DNA from: Methylocystis sp. L43
GTDB lineage: Bacteria; Pseudomonadota; Alphaproteobacteria; Rhizobiales; Beijerinckiaceae
Assembly: GCF_015709525.1 (NCBI RefSeq)
Contig: NZ_JADNRA010000021.1
Location: 1 to 64,000, forward strand
Direction of reading: 5' to 3'
Length of the DNA: 64,000 nucleotides
Each line of letters begins with the position of its first letter. The first letter of the stretch is position 1. The notes below the pieces were generated by a model. The model was not told the origin of the DNA. It saw only the letters and a program-made list of their open reading frames with translations, and did not search any database. Positions 22,626 through 31,843 of this stretch are shown one piece after another. A program made the translations under genes and the position numbers.

Positions 22626-24758
22626 TTATTCCGCGGCGATTGCCGAATGCGAGGAGTCTTCGAACTGAGAACTTGCCAGATCGTCGGCATCCCCGTTTTC
22701 AACTTCCGCGAGGAAGGCCGGCAGATCGGCTTTGCCCGCCACGGCTGCATTTCCGCCCGTGGACTCGCGGTCTTGCGTCAGGGCAGGGGCGTCGAGATTT
22801 GTCGCGCGCAAGATTTCTGGGAGCCAGCCCGATCCCTGGAGCAGCCGCTCGGCCTCCGCCCCCATGTCGGATTTTTTCAGATGGTCGATTATTTGCGCCG
22901 CGGCTGCTCCCTTCGCTTCCCGCACCGCCGCCAAAATCTGCGCCTTCGTGACTTTGCCGAAATAGCTCTCGACTGTCGGGCTCCAGTGAGTGCTCATATC
23001 GAGAGCGAGATGCTCGGCCAATCGATCGGCGTGAGCGAGGGCGCGCGGTCTTCTGTCGTAAGGAAGATAGAGCGCATTGACGCTCAACCCGACGCAATGG
23101 GCGAAAAGCGATGCGCGTGCGTCGTGGTCGAGCTTGATGAGCCAGGCCCAGAGGTCTTCCGCTTTCTCCGGCAAGCGCAACTGCCAGTGTCCATGAGTGT
23201 CGTCGAGCGCTCGCGCCGCCGGCGCATCGCTCAAAGCTGGCGCATGAGAGCCGAGCAGAAAGCTCTTTGCGCCGATTTCGACGCAAGTCTCGAATGCGCC
23301 GGGCCTATAAAAGGCGCTGAGCGCTAACGCATGGGTCGCCGCGAGAAACGCCGCCTCGGGATCAATCGCCAACACGTTGCGCAAAGCGAGCGTGCGATGC
23401 GCGGTGAGCTCGGTCAACAGCCGATCCGAGAGTTTTGGCGAGGCATCTGTTTCCTCCTCGTCAATCGAAGGCGAGGCAGACCGGGCAGCGGCCGTCTGCG
23501 ATCCGATCGTTTGGTGCCTTGTGTCACCCCGCGAACCATCTCGTTCAGTCGTCGACCCGCCTTCGGCGCTGGCCTCCTCGATAGCGGCGGGCGCCTCGTC
23601 CTCAGGACGCACGAAACCGCGTTCGACCTTCAAGGGGCCGGCATGGTCAATGCTGACGAAAATTCCGGCGCGGGCGATGTCGGCCGGATCATAGATCGCG
23701 GGAGGCTCGTCGGAGGTTGCGATCTGCTGCTCGAGTTCGGCGAGCCCCTGGTCGATCTCCTCGGGCAGGTCTTCTGCGCCTTCGTGCTCATCCGAGAGCG
23801 AATTATAATCCGCGAGCGCCGCTTCGTGACACGCTTGCTCCTCCTCCGAGAGCGGCGCGTAGCTCGCCGTCAACCGGCGCAATCCGTTCGTATGGCCGTA
23901 AGGAAAGTCGATCGCGGTCTCGGTCCATTTCCAACCTTCAGCACGAATAGCATCGGCGGCCGCGCTGAGTTTTTCGCGCGCCAGGCGATCGAGCAGCGCG
24001 ACGTCCTGAAGCCAGCCGCCCTGATCCGCGGCGAAGAGATCGCGCAGTACCACTCCGCCCGCTGCCTTGTAAGCTTCGATCCCGACAAAGATCGCGCGCT
24101 TGTCCGACGCCCTGACCGCGCCTTCGGTCAGCATCCGCCGGATCATGTAAGGCTCTTTGCTATAGGAGCGTTGAAGCGCCTCCCACTCCCGTTCCTGGAG
24201 CTGGTGATCATCCGTGACGCAGAATGCGCTGAGCTGGTCGAGGGTCAATTCCTGTGCGACATACAGGTCGAGCAGTTTCTGGCTCGCCGCCACGAGCTTT
24301 AATCGTTGACGCACGACCTGCGGCGCGACGAAGAACCGCGCGGCGATCTCGTCGATGGTCAACCCTTGGTCATTCAGCGTCTTGAAGGCGCGGAATTGAT
24401 CGAGCGGGTGCAGGGCTTCGCGCATCGTATTTTCGGCGAGCGAATCCTCTTCCCCGATTCCGTCCGCCTTCACGATGCAAGGGACCGGTGCGTTCTTGGC
24501 GAGCCGCTTTTGTTTAACAAGGCGCTTCAGCGCGGCGAACCGGCGGCCACCCGCGCTCACCGCGAATTTGCCTGTTTCCTCGCTGGCATCGCCAAGGAGT
24601 GGTCGAACGCTCAACGACTGCAACAATCCACGCCGCGCGATATCTTGCGCCAGCTCTTCAACGCTCACTCCCGCTTTGATCCGCCGCACATTCGCATCCG
24701 ACGCCACCAGCCGATCGAGCGCGATGTCCTGCGCCGAGGTCAACGTGATCTTCGACAT
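22626..24758 (-). CDS. large ParB/Spo0J-like nuclease-domain protein
   Basis: A 710-residue protein whose first 250 residues are a ParB domain: DIALDRLVASDANVRRI, SVEELAQDIARRGLLQSLSV, the FAVSAGGRRFAALKRL box, the arginine-box-like LAENTMREALHPLDQFRAF and the HTH TIDEIAARFFVAPQVVRQRLKLV. The remaining 450 residues (acidic linker, then a helical C-terminal part) are much longer than in partition proteins. This type is a conserved neighbour of strawberry-notch helicase genes on alphaproteobacterial plasmids and need not act in partition: no parA is next to it. The frame is open to 25091, but the ATG at 24758 (MSKITLTSAQDIAL) has GGAGAG just before it and starts the conserved part. Confidence 0.88.
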   Translation of the reverse strand: MSKITLTSAQDIALDRLVASDANVRRIKAGVSVEELAQDIARRGLLQSLSVRPLLGDASEETGKFAVSAGGRRFAALKRLVKQKRLAKNAPVPCIVKADGIGEEDSLAENTMREALHPLDQFRAFKTLNDQGLTIDEIAARFFVAPQVVRQRLKLVAASQKLLDLYVAQELTLDQLSAFCVTDDHQLQEREWEALQRSYSKEPYMIRRMLTEGAVRASDKRAIFVGIEAYKAAGGVVLRDLFAADQGGWLQDVALLDRLAREKLSAAADAIRAEGWKWTETAIDFPYGHTNGLRRLTASYAPLSEEEQACHEAALADYNSLSDEHEGAEDLPEEIDQGLAELEQQIATSDEPPAIYDPADIARAGIFVSIDHAGPLKVERGFVRPEDEAPAAIEEASAEGGSTTERDGSRGDTRHQTIGSQTAAARSASPSIDEEETDASPKLSDRLLTELTAHRTLALRNVLAIDPEAAFLAATHALALSAFYRPGAFETCVEIGAKSFLLGSHAPALSDAPAARALDDTHGHWQLRLPEKAEDLWAWLIKLDHDARASLFAHCVGLSVNALYLPYDRRPRALAHADRLAEHLALDMSTHWSPTVESYFGKVTKAQILAAVREAKGAAAAQIIDHLKKSDMGAEAERLLQGSGWLPEILRATNLDAPALTQDRESTGGNAAVAGKADLPAFLAEVENGDADDLASSQFEDSSHSAIAAE

Positions 24759-25115
24759 CTCTCCAGTCTCCGCGACGGGCGGACGAAAGCCTCTCTTTCG
24801 CCCTCTGGCCCGCCACGAAAAAACGAACCTTTCTCTTCCTCTCAGGCTGCCGCCGCGGCCGCTTGGAACCAAAGGCAAGTTGTGCACTTGCGTTTCGACG
24901 TGAGCAGAGTCCTTCCCGAGCACAAAGCAAGCCGCGACCACATGCCTGTCTGGATCGGGTGGGCACGAGCGCGCGACTATTCGAAGCGTTTCGGGATGAT
25001 GCGCAACCGTTGACGCTGTCGCGTCAATCGGCGACATACGCGACAGGACCGCGGGCTGTTCGTGGTCGCCGAGCCGAAAGCTCCTCGGCATGCGTCGAGG
25101 CCTTTTCGATGACAG
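24759..25115. other. 357-bp gap upstream of the large parB-like gene
   Basis: This gap marks the left border of the defence island. It must hold the promoter of the 24.8-16.1 kb gene group. Frames on both strands are open in parts but none resembles a protein family; no tRNA, repeat or IS end was recognised. Confidence 0.45.
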
Positions 25116-28100
25116 CTATCCGTTCTCAATCAACCGAGCTTCAGCCTCTGTCAGGCCGTAGAGGCCGTTGAGTAATGCGTTTATCTCCGCCTCCTCGCGC
25201 TCGATCTTGGTTTCCAGCTCGGACAGCTCACCTTCAAGGGTGATGATTTGCTGCACGAGAGCAGGGTTGTCTGCGACAACGAGTTTGCGGAGAGCATTGG
25301 CAAGCTTCTTGCTATCCGTCTTCTCTGTGATGGCGAAGGTAGCGGCCAGAAGCTTCCATTGCGCAAGTACGAATTCGCCTTCAGCGTTGTCAACGAAAAT
25401 GCGGTCGATGACCGGCACTCCATCGATCAAGATTGATAACTCGCCGTCTTTGAATGAAGCCGAAAGGGATGAGCCCGGTATAAGGCGGGCCGAGATCGCG
25501 TCATGGCGAGTGGTGAGATCGAGATTGTATCGTTGCTCTGCCCATTCCCGCTTCTTGCCAGCATCGAGACGAACGGGCGCGTCCGCTATCAGATCACGCT
25601 TTGACTTAAGCTCAGGGAACAACCACGTTTCCGGCTTGTTGCGAGTACGTGCGGCCGACAGACGGCGTGAAATCTTTTCAAGCGTATCACGACGCGCTGT
25701 ATGATCGCGCTGGAGCGCTTTCGCCTTGGTCGCAACGATAGCTCGCTCCTCGTCAGAAGCTGGAGGAATCGGTAGAGGCGCTATGAACTGCTTATTGGCC
25801 TCAAAGAAGCCGCCGGCTTTGACCCTTCCAATGCGCCGGAATACAAAATCAGCTACGGGTGCATTGAGGATTCCCAGCAAGAACCATGGGTCCATGCCTC
25901 CGACAGGAACGACACCGTCAACCCGTCCGCCGGTCAAGAAAAACCCGCCATCCTCATCGTAAGAGAACCGCAGTGAGGGAACCGTTCCCGCTGCGACAAG
26001 CTTGGGTGCGCCAACTCTGTTCAGACTCTGAGAGCGACTGAACCGGTACCAAGCATCGTCGTTCAGCTCTCCGTTGTCTCGCTGGATCAGAAGCTCTTTC
26101 CAACTTTCGAGGTATTTCCAGCATCGCGGGAACGTCGATTGCATCCTCGTACTCGGGATGAGCTTCGCCACGCCGTCGCTTCTTTCATACGGAAAGAGCA
26201 AATAGGTTTGCGTGTCGGGCTTGTTGTACCTTTTCGACTCGGGCCCGCTAAGGATTGGAAACAAAAGCGCGTCTTCGAGCGCCACTTCATATGGAGCGCT
26301 TTCGTCAGGCATGCAGAGATATCGACCACCCGCTATCTTCTTGAGCTTGTAAACTTGGTCGGCGCCAGTCTTAACGCCCTGGAAGATATCTGACGAAATA
26401 GTCGGATCGTCCAATCGCTTGCAGTGCTCATATAATCGGTCCATTAAGGCCCGCTCTTGCCCAGTAAGGAGCAGCCATCGGCCTCCAAATACTTCGCGGC
26501 CATAAGGCAGGGCCAGGCCGCCATCTGCCCAAGGCTCAGGCGGAATGTCCCCTGCCGGAGCATCGGCGACGCGGATCGATTCGTTGGCCATCTTCGTGAA
26601 GAATTGGAGCGCGGTGTAAGTGATCGACTCCTCGAAGATTTGAAACGCCTTGAAGTCGATCCAACGGTCCAAATTCCGACCTTTAGAAATTAGGCTGCGC
26701 AAGCCTTCGCCGTACTCGTTGGCGGTCCATAGGCTCGGCGCGATGTAACCTAGCCGCCCTTTGTCGTTGAGAAGCCTGATCCCCTTTTCGATGAAGGGCA
26801 GGTAGAGATCAAAATTTCCCGTTTGAGTGCTTGCATATGGCTTCGTTCCAACGCCAGCGCGCCCGTCACGGAGGTACAGCGCCATGTCAGCGTGAACCGT
26901 TCGGAAATTCTGGAGCTTGACGTATGGCGGATTGCCTACGACCGCATCGAAACCGCCTCTGGCAAACACCTCGGGAAAGGCGGTCTCCCAATCGAACGCA
27001 TTTACGCGCTCCTTCTGCACGTCATCGTAAAGTGCGAGATCGATCTGGCCCTTGTAGAACTCGCTTCCGATCAGGCTATTGCCTTCGCGGATGTTCTCAT
27101 CAAGCGAGGAGAGGGGCTTATCGCCTCGCGCCGTGTGGAGCCAAAGCGCGAGGCGAGCAATCTCCACTGACGCCGGATTGATATCAACGCCGTAGATATT
27201 TGACTTCAGGATGTCGGCAATGAGCTCGTCGTCGCTATCCTTTTCTGCCCGACCTTTTGTGATCTGTCGCCGTAAGCCCTGCACCTCATGCCATGCCTCG
27301 ACGAGATAGCGCAGAACGGTGATGAGGAAGGCGCCGGAACCACAGGCCGGATCAATTACGGTTAGGCTCTTCAGCCGTGCCGAATACGCGTCGATGACTT
27401 CGAGCGAGGGATCACCCTTGGCCGGCCACCCGCACTCCTTCTTGATCTCGGCAAGCCGCGGCCCGAGCGTCTCGTCCACGATCCGTTCAACCACCCACTC
27501 TGGCGTATAATAAACGCCATCGCGCTTTCGCTTGCTCTCCTTGTTGATCGAAGGCCGGTTGTCGGCCTCCGCTTCTAGGATCTCCAACTCGGTGATGGAT
27601 TGCTCGAAGATTCGCCCGAGTGTGTAAAGCCCGAGGCTCTTGGACGGATCGCGGTCAAATGATCGCGCCCCGTCTGCGCGGCCGAGGTCGGTAGCATAGT
27701 TGTAGGAGGCACAAAGATAAAGGAGCGTTTCTCTGAACGAACACAGGCTCCCCTCGTTCGCTCCTTGCATGTGCTGACAAAAGACCGAGTTGGGCACATG
27801 GAGCTTCTCAAGAGCGTCATCTTGGGCAAAGAGACCGCCGTTGAATTGATTGAGTGCCTTTCCGCCAAAAGCCCGCCCTTCGTTCATCGCCTTGAAAAGG
27901 CGAAGCATGTCCTGCCAAATCGTTGTACCGTCCGCATCGAAATAGGGGTCATTGCTCCGGTCGATAAGAAACTCTTGGAGCAGCTTCGGTGGGAAAGCCA
28001 GCGCCTGGCCCATGTCCTCGCAGAAGAAGATGAAGATGCATCGATCGAGGATTTTTTGCGCGAGCCGAACGAGACGCCCGCGCGTGCCTGGGAAGCGGGG

Positions 28101-28931
28101 CGTGCCCTCGCCGTTGTGCTGTAGCAGCGTGAGATAGAGGCGTTCGCGAAATTTCCGATATTCGGCATAGAAGGTGTTTTCGAGCTGCCGATCATTGAAC
28201 CGTTGCTGCCCAATGAGGCTAACGAGCAACGAGCGACCGGTCGGCGATATGAGCGTATCGCGATGGAGGATTTTGCGGAAAAGAAAGCGGTCGAAGCGAG
28301 AAGCCTCGCCGGCTGAGATCAGACTTCCGCCTTTGAACAGTTCCTCAGCTCGGATTGTGAAGCGGACGGATTGGTGGTGCCCCTTATCGAACCAATAAAG
28401 GCGAAACTCGTTCATGTCGGTCACGATCCCCCAAGTCGGAAGGATCGGGTCCGTGGGGAATAGCCCGCGTCGGGCGTAGCTCAAGTAGTCGAGACATTGC
28501 CGAACGGGCGATCGGTTATTGCCTTTTCGCTTCTGCGGCGCATCCAGGTCTGATCGAATATCTTTGAACTCGCATACAATCTGCGGAATTGGGTTCTGCT
28601 CATCCTTTTGGAAGAACCCGATGGCAAGGTCCGCCGTCCCCACTCCGCCTCGCTCGCCCGCCCCCGCGATCGGAAATTTCGGCCACAGCGTGAACGAGCC
28701 ACCCTCAGCACCCGCTTGTCCGGTTTGCGTGTGACCCCACGTGTCGTGAAAAAACTCATGGATGAAAGCGGCCTCGGCGGAAGTCTCCCGAAGGTCCTTC
28801 CGTTCGGACCAACGCCGCAGCCGATCATCGAGTGCCGCTTCCTCCTCCGAGCCCTTGAAAGCCTCGAACTCAAGCGCCCAAACGGAACGCAGGAACGCTT
28901 TCGAAATAAACGAACTGAACAGTTCAGTCAT
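25116..28931 (-). CDS. type IIG restriction-modification enzyme (Eco57I-like)
   Basis: A single 1271-residue protein that should cut and methylate DNA. The N-terminus carries a PD-(D/E)xK nuclease site (Asp101 in GGVGTADLAIGF, Glu121 and Lys123 in IVCEFKDI). The central N6-adenine methyltransferase has the motif X region DGVYYTPEWVVERIVDETL, SAM site VIDPACGSGAFLITVL (about 528) and catalytic VVGNPPYVKL (about 664). The C-terminal 400 residues resemble a TaqI/Eco57I-type target recognition domain and end in a coiled coil (LEGELSELETKIEREEAEINALLNGL). It needs no partner gene, and none is adjacent. It opens the defence island; the ATG at 28931 begins MTELFSSFISKAFLRSVW. Confidence 0.88.
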   Translation of the reverse strand: MTELFSSFISKAFLRSVWALEFEAFKGSEEEAALDDRLRRWSERKDLRETSAEAAFIHEFFHDTWGHTQTGQAGAEGGSFTLWPKFPIAGAGERGGVGTADLAIGFFQKDEQNPIPQIVCEFKDIRSDLDAPQKRKGNNRSPVRQCLDYLSYARRGLFPTDPILPTWGIVTDMNEFRLYWFDKGHHQSVRFTIRAEELFKGGSLISAGEASRFDRFLFRKILHRDTLISPTGRSLLVSLIGQQRFNDRQLENTFYAEYRKFRERLYLTLLQHNGEGTPRFPGTRGRLVRLAQKILDRCIFIFFCEDMGQALAFPPKLLQEFLIDRSNDPYFDADGTTIWQDMLRLFKAMNEGRAFGGKALNQFNGGLFAQDDALEKLHVPNSVFCQHMQGANEGSLCSFRETLLYLCASYNYATDLGRADGARSFDRDPSKSLGLYTLGRIFEQSITELEILEAEADNRPSINKESKRKRDGVYYTPEWVVERIVDETLGPRLAEIKKECGWPAKGDPSLEVIDAYSARLKSLTVIDPACGSGAFLITVLRYLVEAWHEVQGLRRQITKGRAEKDSDDELIADILKSNIYGVDINPASVEIARLALWLHTARGDKPLSSLDENIREGNSLIGSEFYKGQIDLALYDDVQKERVNAFDWETAFPEVFARGGFDAVVGNPPYVKLQNFRTVHADMALYLRDGRAGVGTKPYASTQTGNFDLYLPFIEKGIRLLNDKGRLGYIAPSLWTANEYGEGLRSLISKGRNLDRWIDFKAFQIFEESITYTALQFFTKMANESIRVADAPAGDIPPEPWADGGLALPYGREVFGGRWLLLTGQERALMDRLYEHCKRLDDPTISSDIFQGVKTGADQVYKLKKIAGGRYLCMPDESAPYEVALEDALLFPILSGPESKRYNKPDTQTYLLFPYERSDGVAKLIPSTRMQSTFPRCWKYLESWKELLIQRDNGELNDDAWYRFSRSQSLNRVGAPKLVAAGTVPSLRFSYDEDGGFFLTGGRVDGVVPVGGMDPWFLLGILNAPVADFVFRRIGRVKAGGFFEANKQFIAPLPIPPASDEERAIVATKAKALQRDHTARRDTLEKISRRLSAARTRNKPETWLFPELKSKRDLIADAPVRLDAGKKREWAEQRYNLDLTTRHDAISARLIPGSSLSASFKDGELSILIDGVPVIDRIFVDNAEGEFVLAQWKLLAATFAITEKTDSKKLANALRKLVVADNPALVQQIITLEGELSELETKIEREEAEINALLNGLYGLTEAEARLIENG

Positions 28932-28973
28932 TGCGCGTTCGAATCCCCGGCCGAACAGGCATCGATTATTCCC

Positions 28974-29127
28974 CTACTTCTTTGCTAACGCCGCCTCAGG
29001 CCCGAAATGCCGACTCGGCTCCATACGGTCGTGCAGCACCCGGACGATCTCGACGATGCCCGGCTGTATCGCGCGATAGAAAATCACATGCACCGGGTTC
29101 GCGACGGGCGCCTCGCGACTCTCCTCC
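28974..29127 (-). pseudogene. C-terminal remnant of a ParE/RelE toxin gene
   Basis: In the frame that ends at 28974 the minus strand reads ANPVHVIFYRAIQPGIVEIVRVLHDRMEPSRHF, which is the C-terminal half of a ParE-type toxin (beta strands with the typical FYR, EIVRVLH.RM and RH). The N-terminal helices of the toxin are missing and no antitoxin gene is near. The remnant is joined, in another reading frame, to the end of the AbiV-like gene. Confidence 0.65.
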
Positions 29128-29562
29128 CGGCTGCGGCGGATATAGGGACCCATTTTTCGCATCATTCGACGCCTCATGAAATTCCATCTGCAGCTTCTTG
29201 AATTCCTTGCGCACAGCTTTCCAATCACCGCGTGCCTTCGCGTGTTTCTCTGCCTGCGATCCCTCCAGCATATATGCATTGCTCTTGTTCTTGGAGGAAT
29301 GACGCCTGAATGACGCAAGAACTTTGTTCTGATCCACCGGAAGGCCAGACAGTAAGCTGGTTGCCCATGCGCCGATGTTCTCGACCTTCGAGCATTCCTC
29401 GAGCGAAATCTGATGAAGGCAAAGTGCTCGCGCCGTGGCACCGGCTTTTGCCAAAATTTCTGCCTCAAAATAGAGCTGCTCGGCGTTGTCGAACGTCTCT
29501 TCGGCGCCGCGCACAAGAATGCTTAGGAACTGGCGATCAACCTTCGGGAGCGCCTCGGTCAT
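28996..29562 (-). CDS. AbiV-family abortive infection protein, C-terminus replaced
   Basis: A 188-residue ORF. The first 130 residues match the AbiV family: FDNAEQLYFEAEILAKAGATARALCLHQISLEECSKVENIG followed by FRRHSSKNKSNAYMLEG and ASNDAKNGSLY. AbiV proteins stop phage growth by shutting down translation after infection; the EE-K motif in LEECSK is part of a HEPN-like helical fold. After the NGSLY segment (about 29140) the sequence turns Arg/Gly/Pro-rich and overlaps a ParE remnant in another frame, so the true C-terminus was lost by recombination. It starts 26 bp inside the upstream HEPN-like gene, a translationally coupled pair. Whether the shortened protein still works is unknown. Confidence 0.65.
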   Translation of the reverse strand: MTEALPKVDRQFLSILVRGAEETFDNAEQLYFEAEILAKAGATARALCLHQISLEECSKVENIGAWATSLLSGLPVDQNKVLASFRRHSSKNKSNAYMLEGSQAEKHAKARGDWKAVRKEFKKLQMEFHEASNDAKNGSLYPPQPGGESRGARREPGACDFLSRDTAGHRRDRPGAARPYGAESAFRA

Positions 29563-30241
29563 CTTGGGACCCTACTCGTCTGTTGTATACCGCGATCCAC
29601 GCCTCGTGTTCGCCTTTAAGGTTCTCGACGAGTGCATTCACCGTCGCGTCGTTGATCGCCTGCGGCTTTCCGTGAGTGAACTCGTTTCTGCGTTCGTGGA
29701 TGTCTTTTAGCAAATCGGCAACTACCGAAAATCCGTGCGCTCGAAGATCTTCGAAATAGTCCGTCCCAAAGAATATTTTGTACAGGTCGTGGAGGCGGCT
29801 CCCGATTCCGGAGTAACGCCGAAGCTCGTCATCTAAAACTCGTTGTGGAAGCCCGCGCATCGCGGTTCGGTGAAGCCGCTCGACACGCGTCTCGAAGTAG
29901 CCCCAGAACAGCACCACTAAAGCCGCCCGAGCGGATGGACGTTCCGAATCTGCGAAATGTGAGAAGCGTTCAAACTCGGCCGTTGGCCGCTCCCACTCGC
30001 GCTGGAGCATCTGGAGATAGATGTAGTCCTCATAGCGACCTTCAGCACCTGCGAAAGTGGGATGGATGACCATCCGCTCATCACTTATGGTCCTGATGGA
30101 GGGTGAAGTATCGAACGGGTCGGAACCGCACGCGGGGCAGGGCGCATCAATCCTGCGAATGCCGGGACAGTCCCCTCCGCACAATACGTAATCTGACCAA
30201 AGGCTTGTCCATGATTTTCCCGGGAGATTGTCGCACCACAT
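29537..30241 (-). CDS. HEPN-like protein with N-terminal zinc ribbon
   Basis: A 234-residue protein. The N-terminus has CGGDC and CPACGSDPF, four cysteines spaced as in a zinc ribbon. The C-terminal half is helical and contains DIHERRNEFTHGKP, an R-x4-H motif as in HEPN ribonucleases. It overlaps the AbiV-like gene by 26 bp and was surely co-transcribed with it, which points to a shared abortive-infection role. I recognise no named family; the HEPN assignment rests on the motif and context. The ATG at 30241 is the first start that keeps the zinc ribbon. Confidence 0.7.
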   Translation of the reverse strand: MWCDNLPGKSWTSLWSDYVLCGGDCPGIRRIDAPCPACGSDPFDTSPSIRTISDERMVIHPTFAGAEGRYEDYIYLQMLQREWERPTAEFERFSHFADSERPSARAALVVLFWGYFETRVERLHRTAMRGLPQRVLDDELRRYSGIGSRLHDLYKIFFGTDYFEDLRAHGFSVVADLLKDIHERRNEFTHGKPQAINDATVNALVENLKGEHEAWIAVYNRRVGSQDDRGAPEG

Positions 30242-30358
30242 TAGATGACCCCGTAATCGGCGCCTTTGCGGCCTCTGCCTGATTCTCCGGAGCTGCGCGC
30301 GGAGAGCTTCAACCTGCGCAATATCCGAATCGTTCTGTCGCGGCCTTAGTCATGCCGG

Positions 30359-31300
30359 CTAAACGACTTTTTTGAAATCCGGCGGAAGGATGATTGTCGG
30401 TTTGCCAAGTACTTTCACCGGATAAAGCAGAATGATGACATTGTGCGTCGTGTCGAAAGCCTCCGCCACGCACTCGTGAGAAACGCCGTTGCGATCCGTC
30501 ATTGAAATGGCTGTGGGGCGTGTCATCTTTCGACCGATCGGAAGAATACGGCCAAGGCAATGATCGGTCGTTATGACGGTGTCTGTAGGTTTGCCAAACT
30601 GAAGGATGAAAGAAGGCGAGGGTTCGATGCGACGGACGGTGGCCCGTGCGCCGTGACCCAGAACGATCTCGATAGGTTCGAGGATATATACTACGCAGGC
30701 GCGATGGTGAGTGCGGGCAAATTCCCGTGCTGAGGCATAGTTGGATGCGCCGAATTTCTTAGCGAGCGTGATCGGTGTCTTGATGTCGAACTTACAGTCA
30801 GCGGCATATCGCGCATAGATGTCGCCCTTGAACAGGGCGAACCGGGCAAAGTTGTTCGCCTCGCGTTCAAACTGGTCCGAGATTTCGGGATCGAGATGTT
30901 GTTCGCTGTCCTGAAAAAAGCGAAACATGCGCTTATGCACGGGAAGATCGTGATGCGCTGTTTCGTGGAGCGTCAGGAAAACCTTCTTGGATTTCGACTT
31001 GATGGCGCTGTCATCGATATGGATGAGCGTTTCGGCGGAGTCGTAGAGCCCGAAAAGCTTGCCAAGCGCGGATTTAACGATGGTTGCCGTTTGGATCGCC
31101 TTGCCCGCCAAGTATTCCATGACGGCAATGGGATCGAAAAGGCTGGTCTGCGCGACACGCACATTTGCGGCGGCGAGGATATCTTCGAGTGGCACGGGGA
31201 ATCTTTCCCATGCGCTTGCGCGGTCGAGGAGCTGCCGTGCTCGCTCCTCGACCGCGCGACGATCTTCGGGGTCGAGGCTGCTATCGTCAGCTTTTGTCAC
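30359..31300 (-). CDS. ImmA/IrrE-family metallopeptidase
   Basis: A 313-residue protein with the zinc-peptidase motif HETAH in KKVFLTLHETAHHDLPVHK and a downstream conserved block FEREANNFARFALF that supplies the third ligand (Glu). ImmA/IrrE proteins cut a partner XRE repressor when a signal, such as DNA damage or phage, is sensed. The partner is the next gene upstream: its end overlaps this start by 14 bp. The C-terminal 150 residues form a second domain of unknown role, perhaps the sensor. The pair is divergent from the ubiquitin-like operon and is a good candidate for its regulator. Confidence 0.88.
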   Translation of the reverse strand: MTKADDSSLDPEDRRAVEERARQLLDRASAWERFPVPLEDILAAANVRVAQTSLFDPIAVMEYLAGKAIQTATIVKSALGKLFGLYDSAETLIHIDDSAIKSKSKKVFLTLHETAHHDLPVHKRMFRFFQDSEQHLDPEISDQFEREANNFARFALFKGDIYARYAADCKFDIKTPITLAKKFGASNYASAREFARTHHRACVVYILEPIEIVLGHGARATVRRIEPSPSFILQFGKPTDTVITTDHCLGRILPIGRKMTRPTAISMTDRNGVSHECVAEAFDTTHNVIILLYPVKVLGKPTIILPPDFKKVV

Positions 31301-31679
31301 CCGGCTTTTTCCTCGTGCGCATGAATTGAAGGTATTGGAGCATCTCGGTCTCTTCCTCAGCCGACAGATTATGCTCGGCGAAGGTCGCGACGCGTCCGTG
31401 CCGCTCGGTATCGGCGCGCTTGGTCCCGGATATGTACCCCGCCATTTCCATCAGGTTCTCGAAGCTGATGGCGTAGAGCTCGGCGAGCGCATGCAGAATG
31501 TTCGGCGATGGCTTTTTGATCTTGTCGTTTTCGATCTGGGATAGGTACGCGTTTGAAACCTGCTTGCTCGTGGCTTCCTCGACGTCGCGCAGGCTCATCC
31601 GTCGGTCCACGCGAATCGACGCGAGATACTGACCAAGTGTCCTTTTCGATGTGTTCCTTTCATCGGTCGGGGCCAGCAT
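31287..31679 (-). CDS. XRE-family repressor paired with the ImmA/IrrE protease
   Basis: A 130-residue helix-turn-helix regulator: LGQYLASIRVDRRMSLRDVEEATSKQVSNAYLSQIENDKIKKPSPNILHALAELYAI. The C-terminal tail (LSAEEETEMLQYLQFMRTRKK) is the part usually contacted or cut by the partner protease. The ATG at 31679 has AGGAG at proper distance; a TTG 18 bp upstream is less likely. The promoter TTGACA-17-CATAAT lies at 31716-31744, so the leader is short. It shares a 164-bp divergent region with the ubiquitin-like operon and may repress both sides. Confidence 0.9.
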   Translation of the reverse strand: MLAPTDERNTSKRTLGQYLASIRVDRRMSLRDVEEATSKQVSNAYLSQIENDKIKKPSPNILHALAELYAISFENLMEMAGYISGTKRADTERHGRVATFAEHNLSAEEETEMLQYLQFMRTRKKPGDKS

Positions 31680-31715
31680 GACGGCTTGCTCCTGCAAATT
31701 GCTGTTTTCATTTTA

Positions 31716-31744
31716 ATTATGGCGCAGCCCTCGTCAGGTGTCAA
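31716..31744 (-). promoter_or_regulatory. promoter of the XRE-ImmA/IrrE operon
   Basis: On the minus strand TTGACA (31744-31739) and CATAAT (31721-31716) are spaced by 17 bp, close to the sigma-70 consensus. The start codon at 31679 follows 37 bp after the -10 box. Confidence 0.7.
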
Positions 31745-31761
31745 GCGCGCAAAGCGAATGC

Positions 31762-31790
31762 TTGATATCCTTAGCGCGCTATGTCATATT
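31762..31790 (+). promoter_or_regulatory. promoter of the ubiquitin-like operon
   Basis: TTGATA (31762-31767) and CATATT (31785-31790) are spaced by 17 bp and point to the multiubiquitin gene, whose ATG is 53 bp further on. It is back to back with the XRE promoter, 17 bp between the -35 boxes, so one repressor could control both. Confidence 0.6.
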
Positions 31791-31843
31791 GGAACTGTGG
31801 AAGGGCCGGGTGGCCCAGATACGTCCAATATGGAGAACGTTAA

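Noticed and set aside
22626-24758. Third plasmid partition protein in the strict sense
   Set aside because: The ParB domain is real, but no parA or parS-like repeats are next to it; the length and neighbourhood point to another role.
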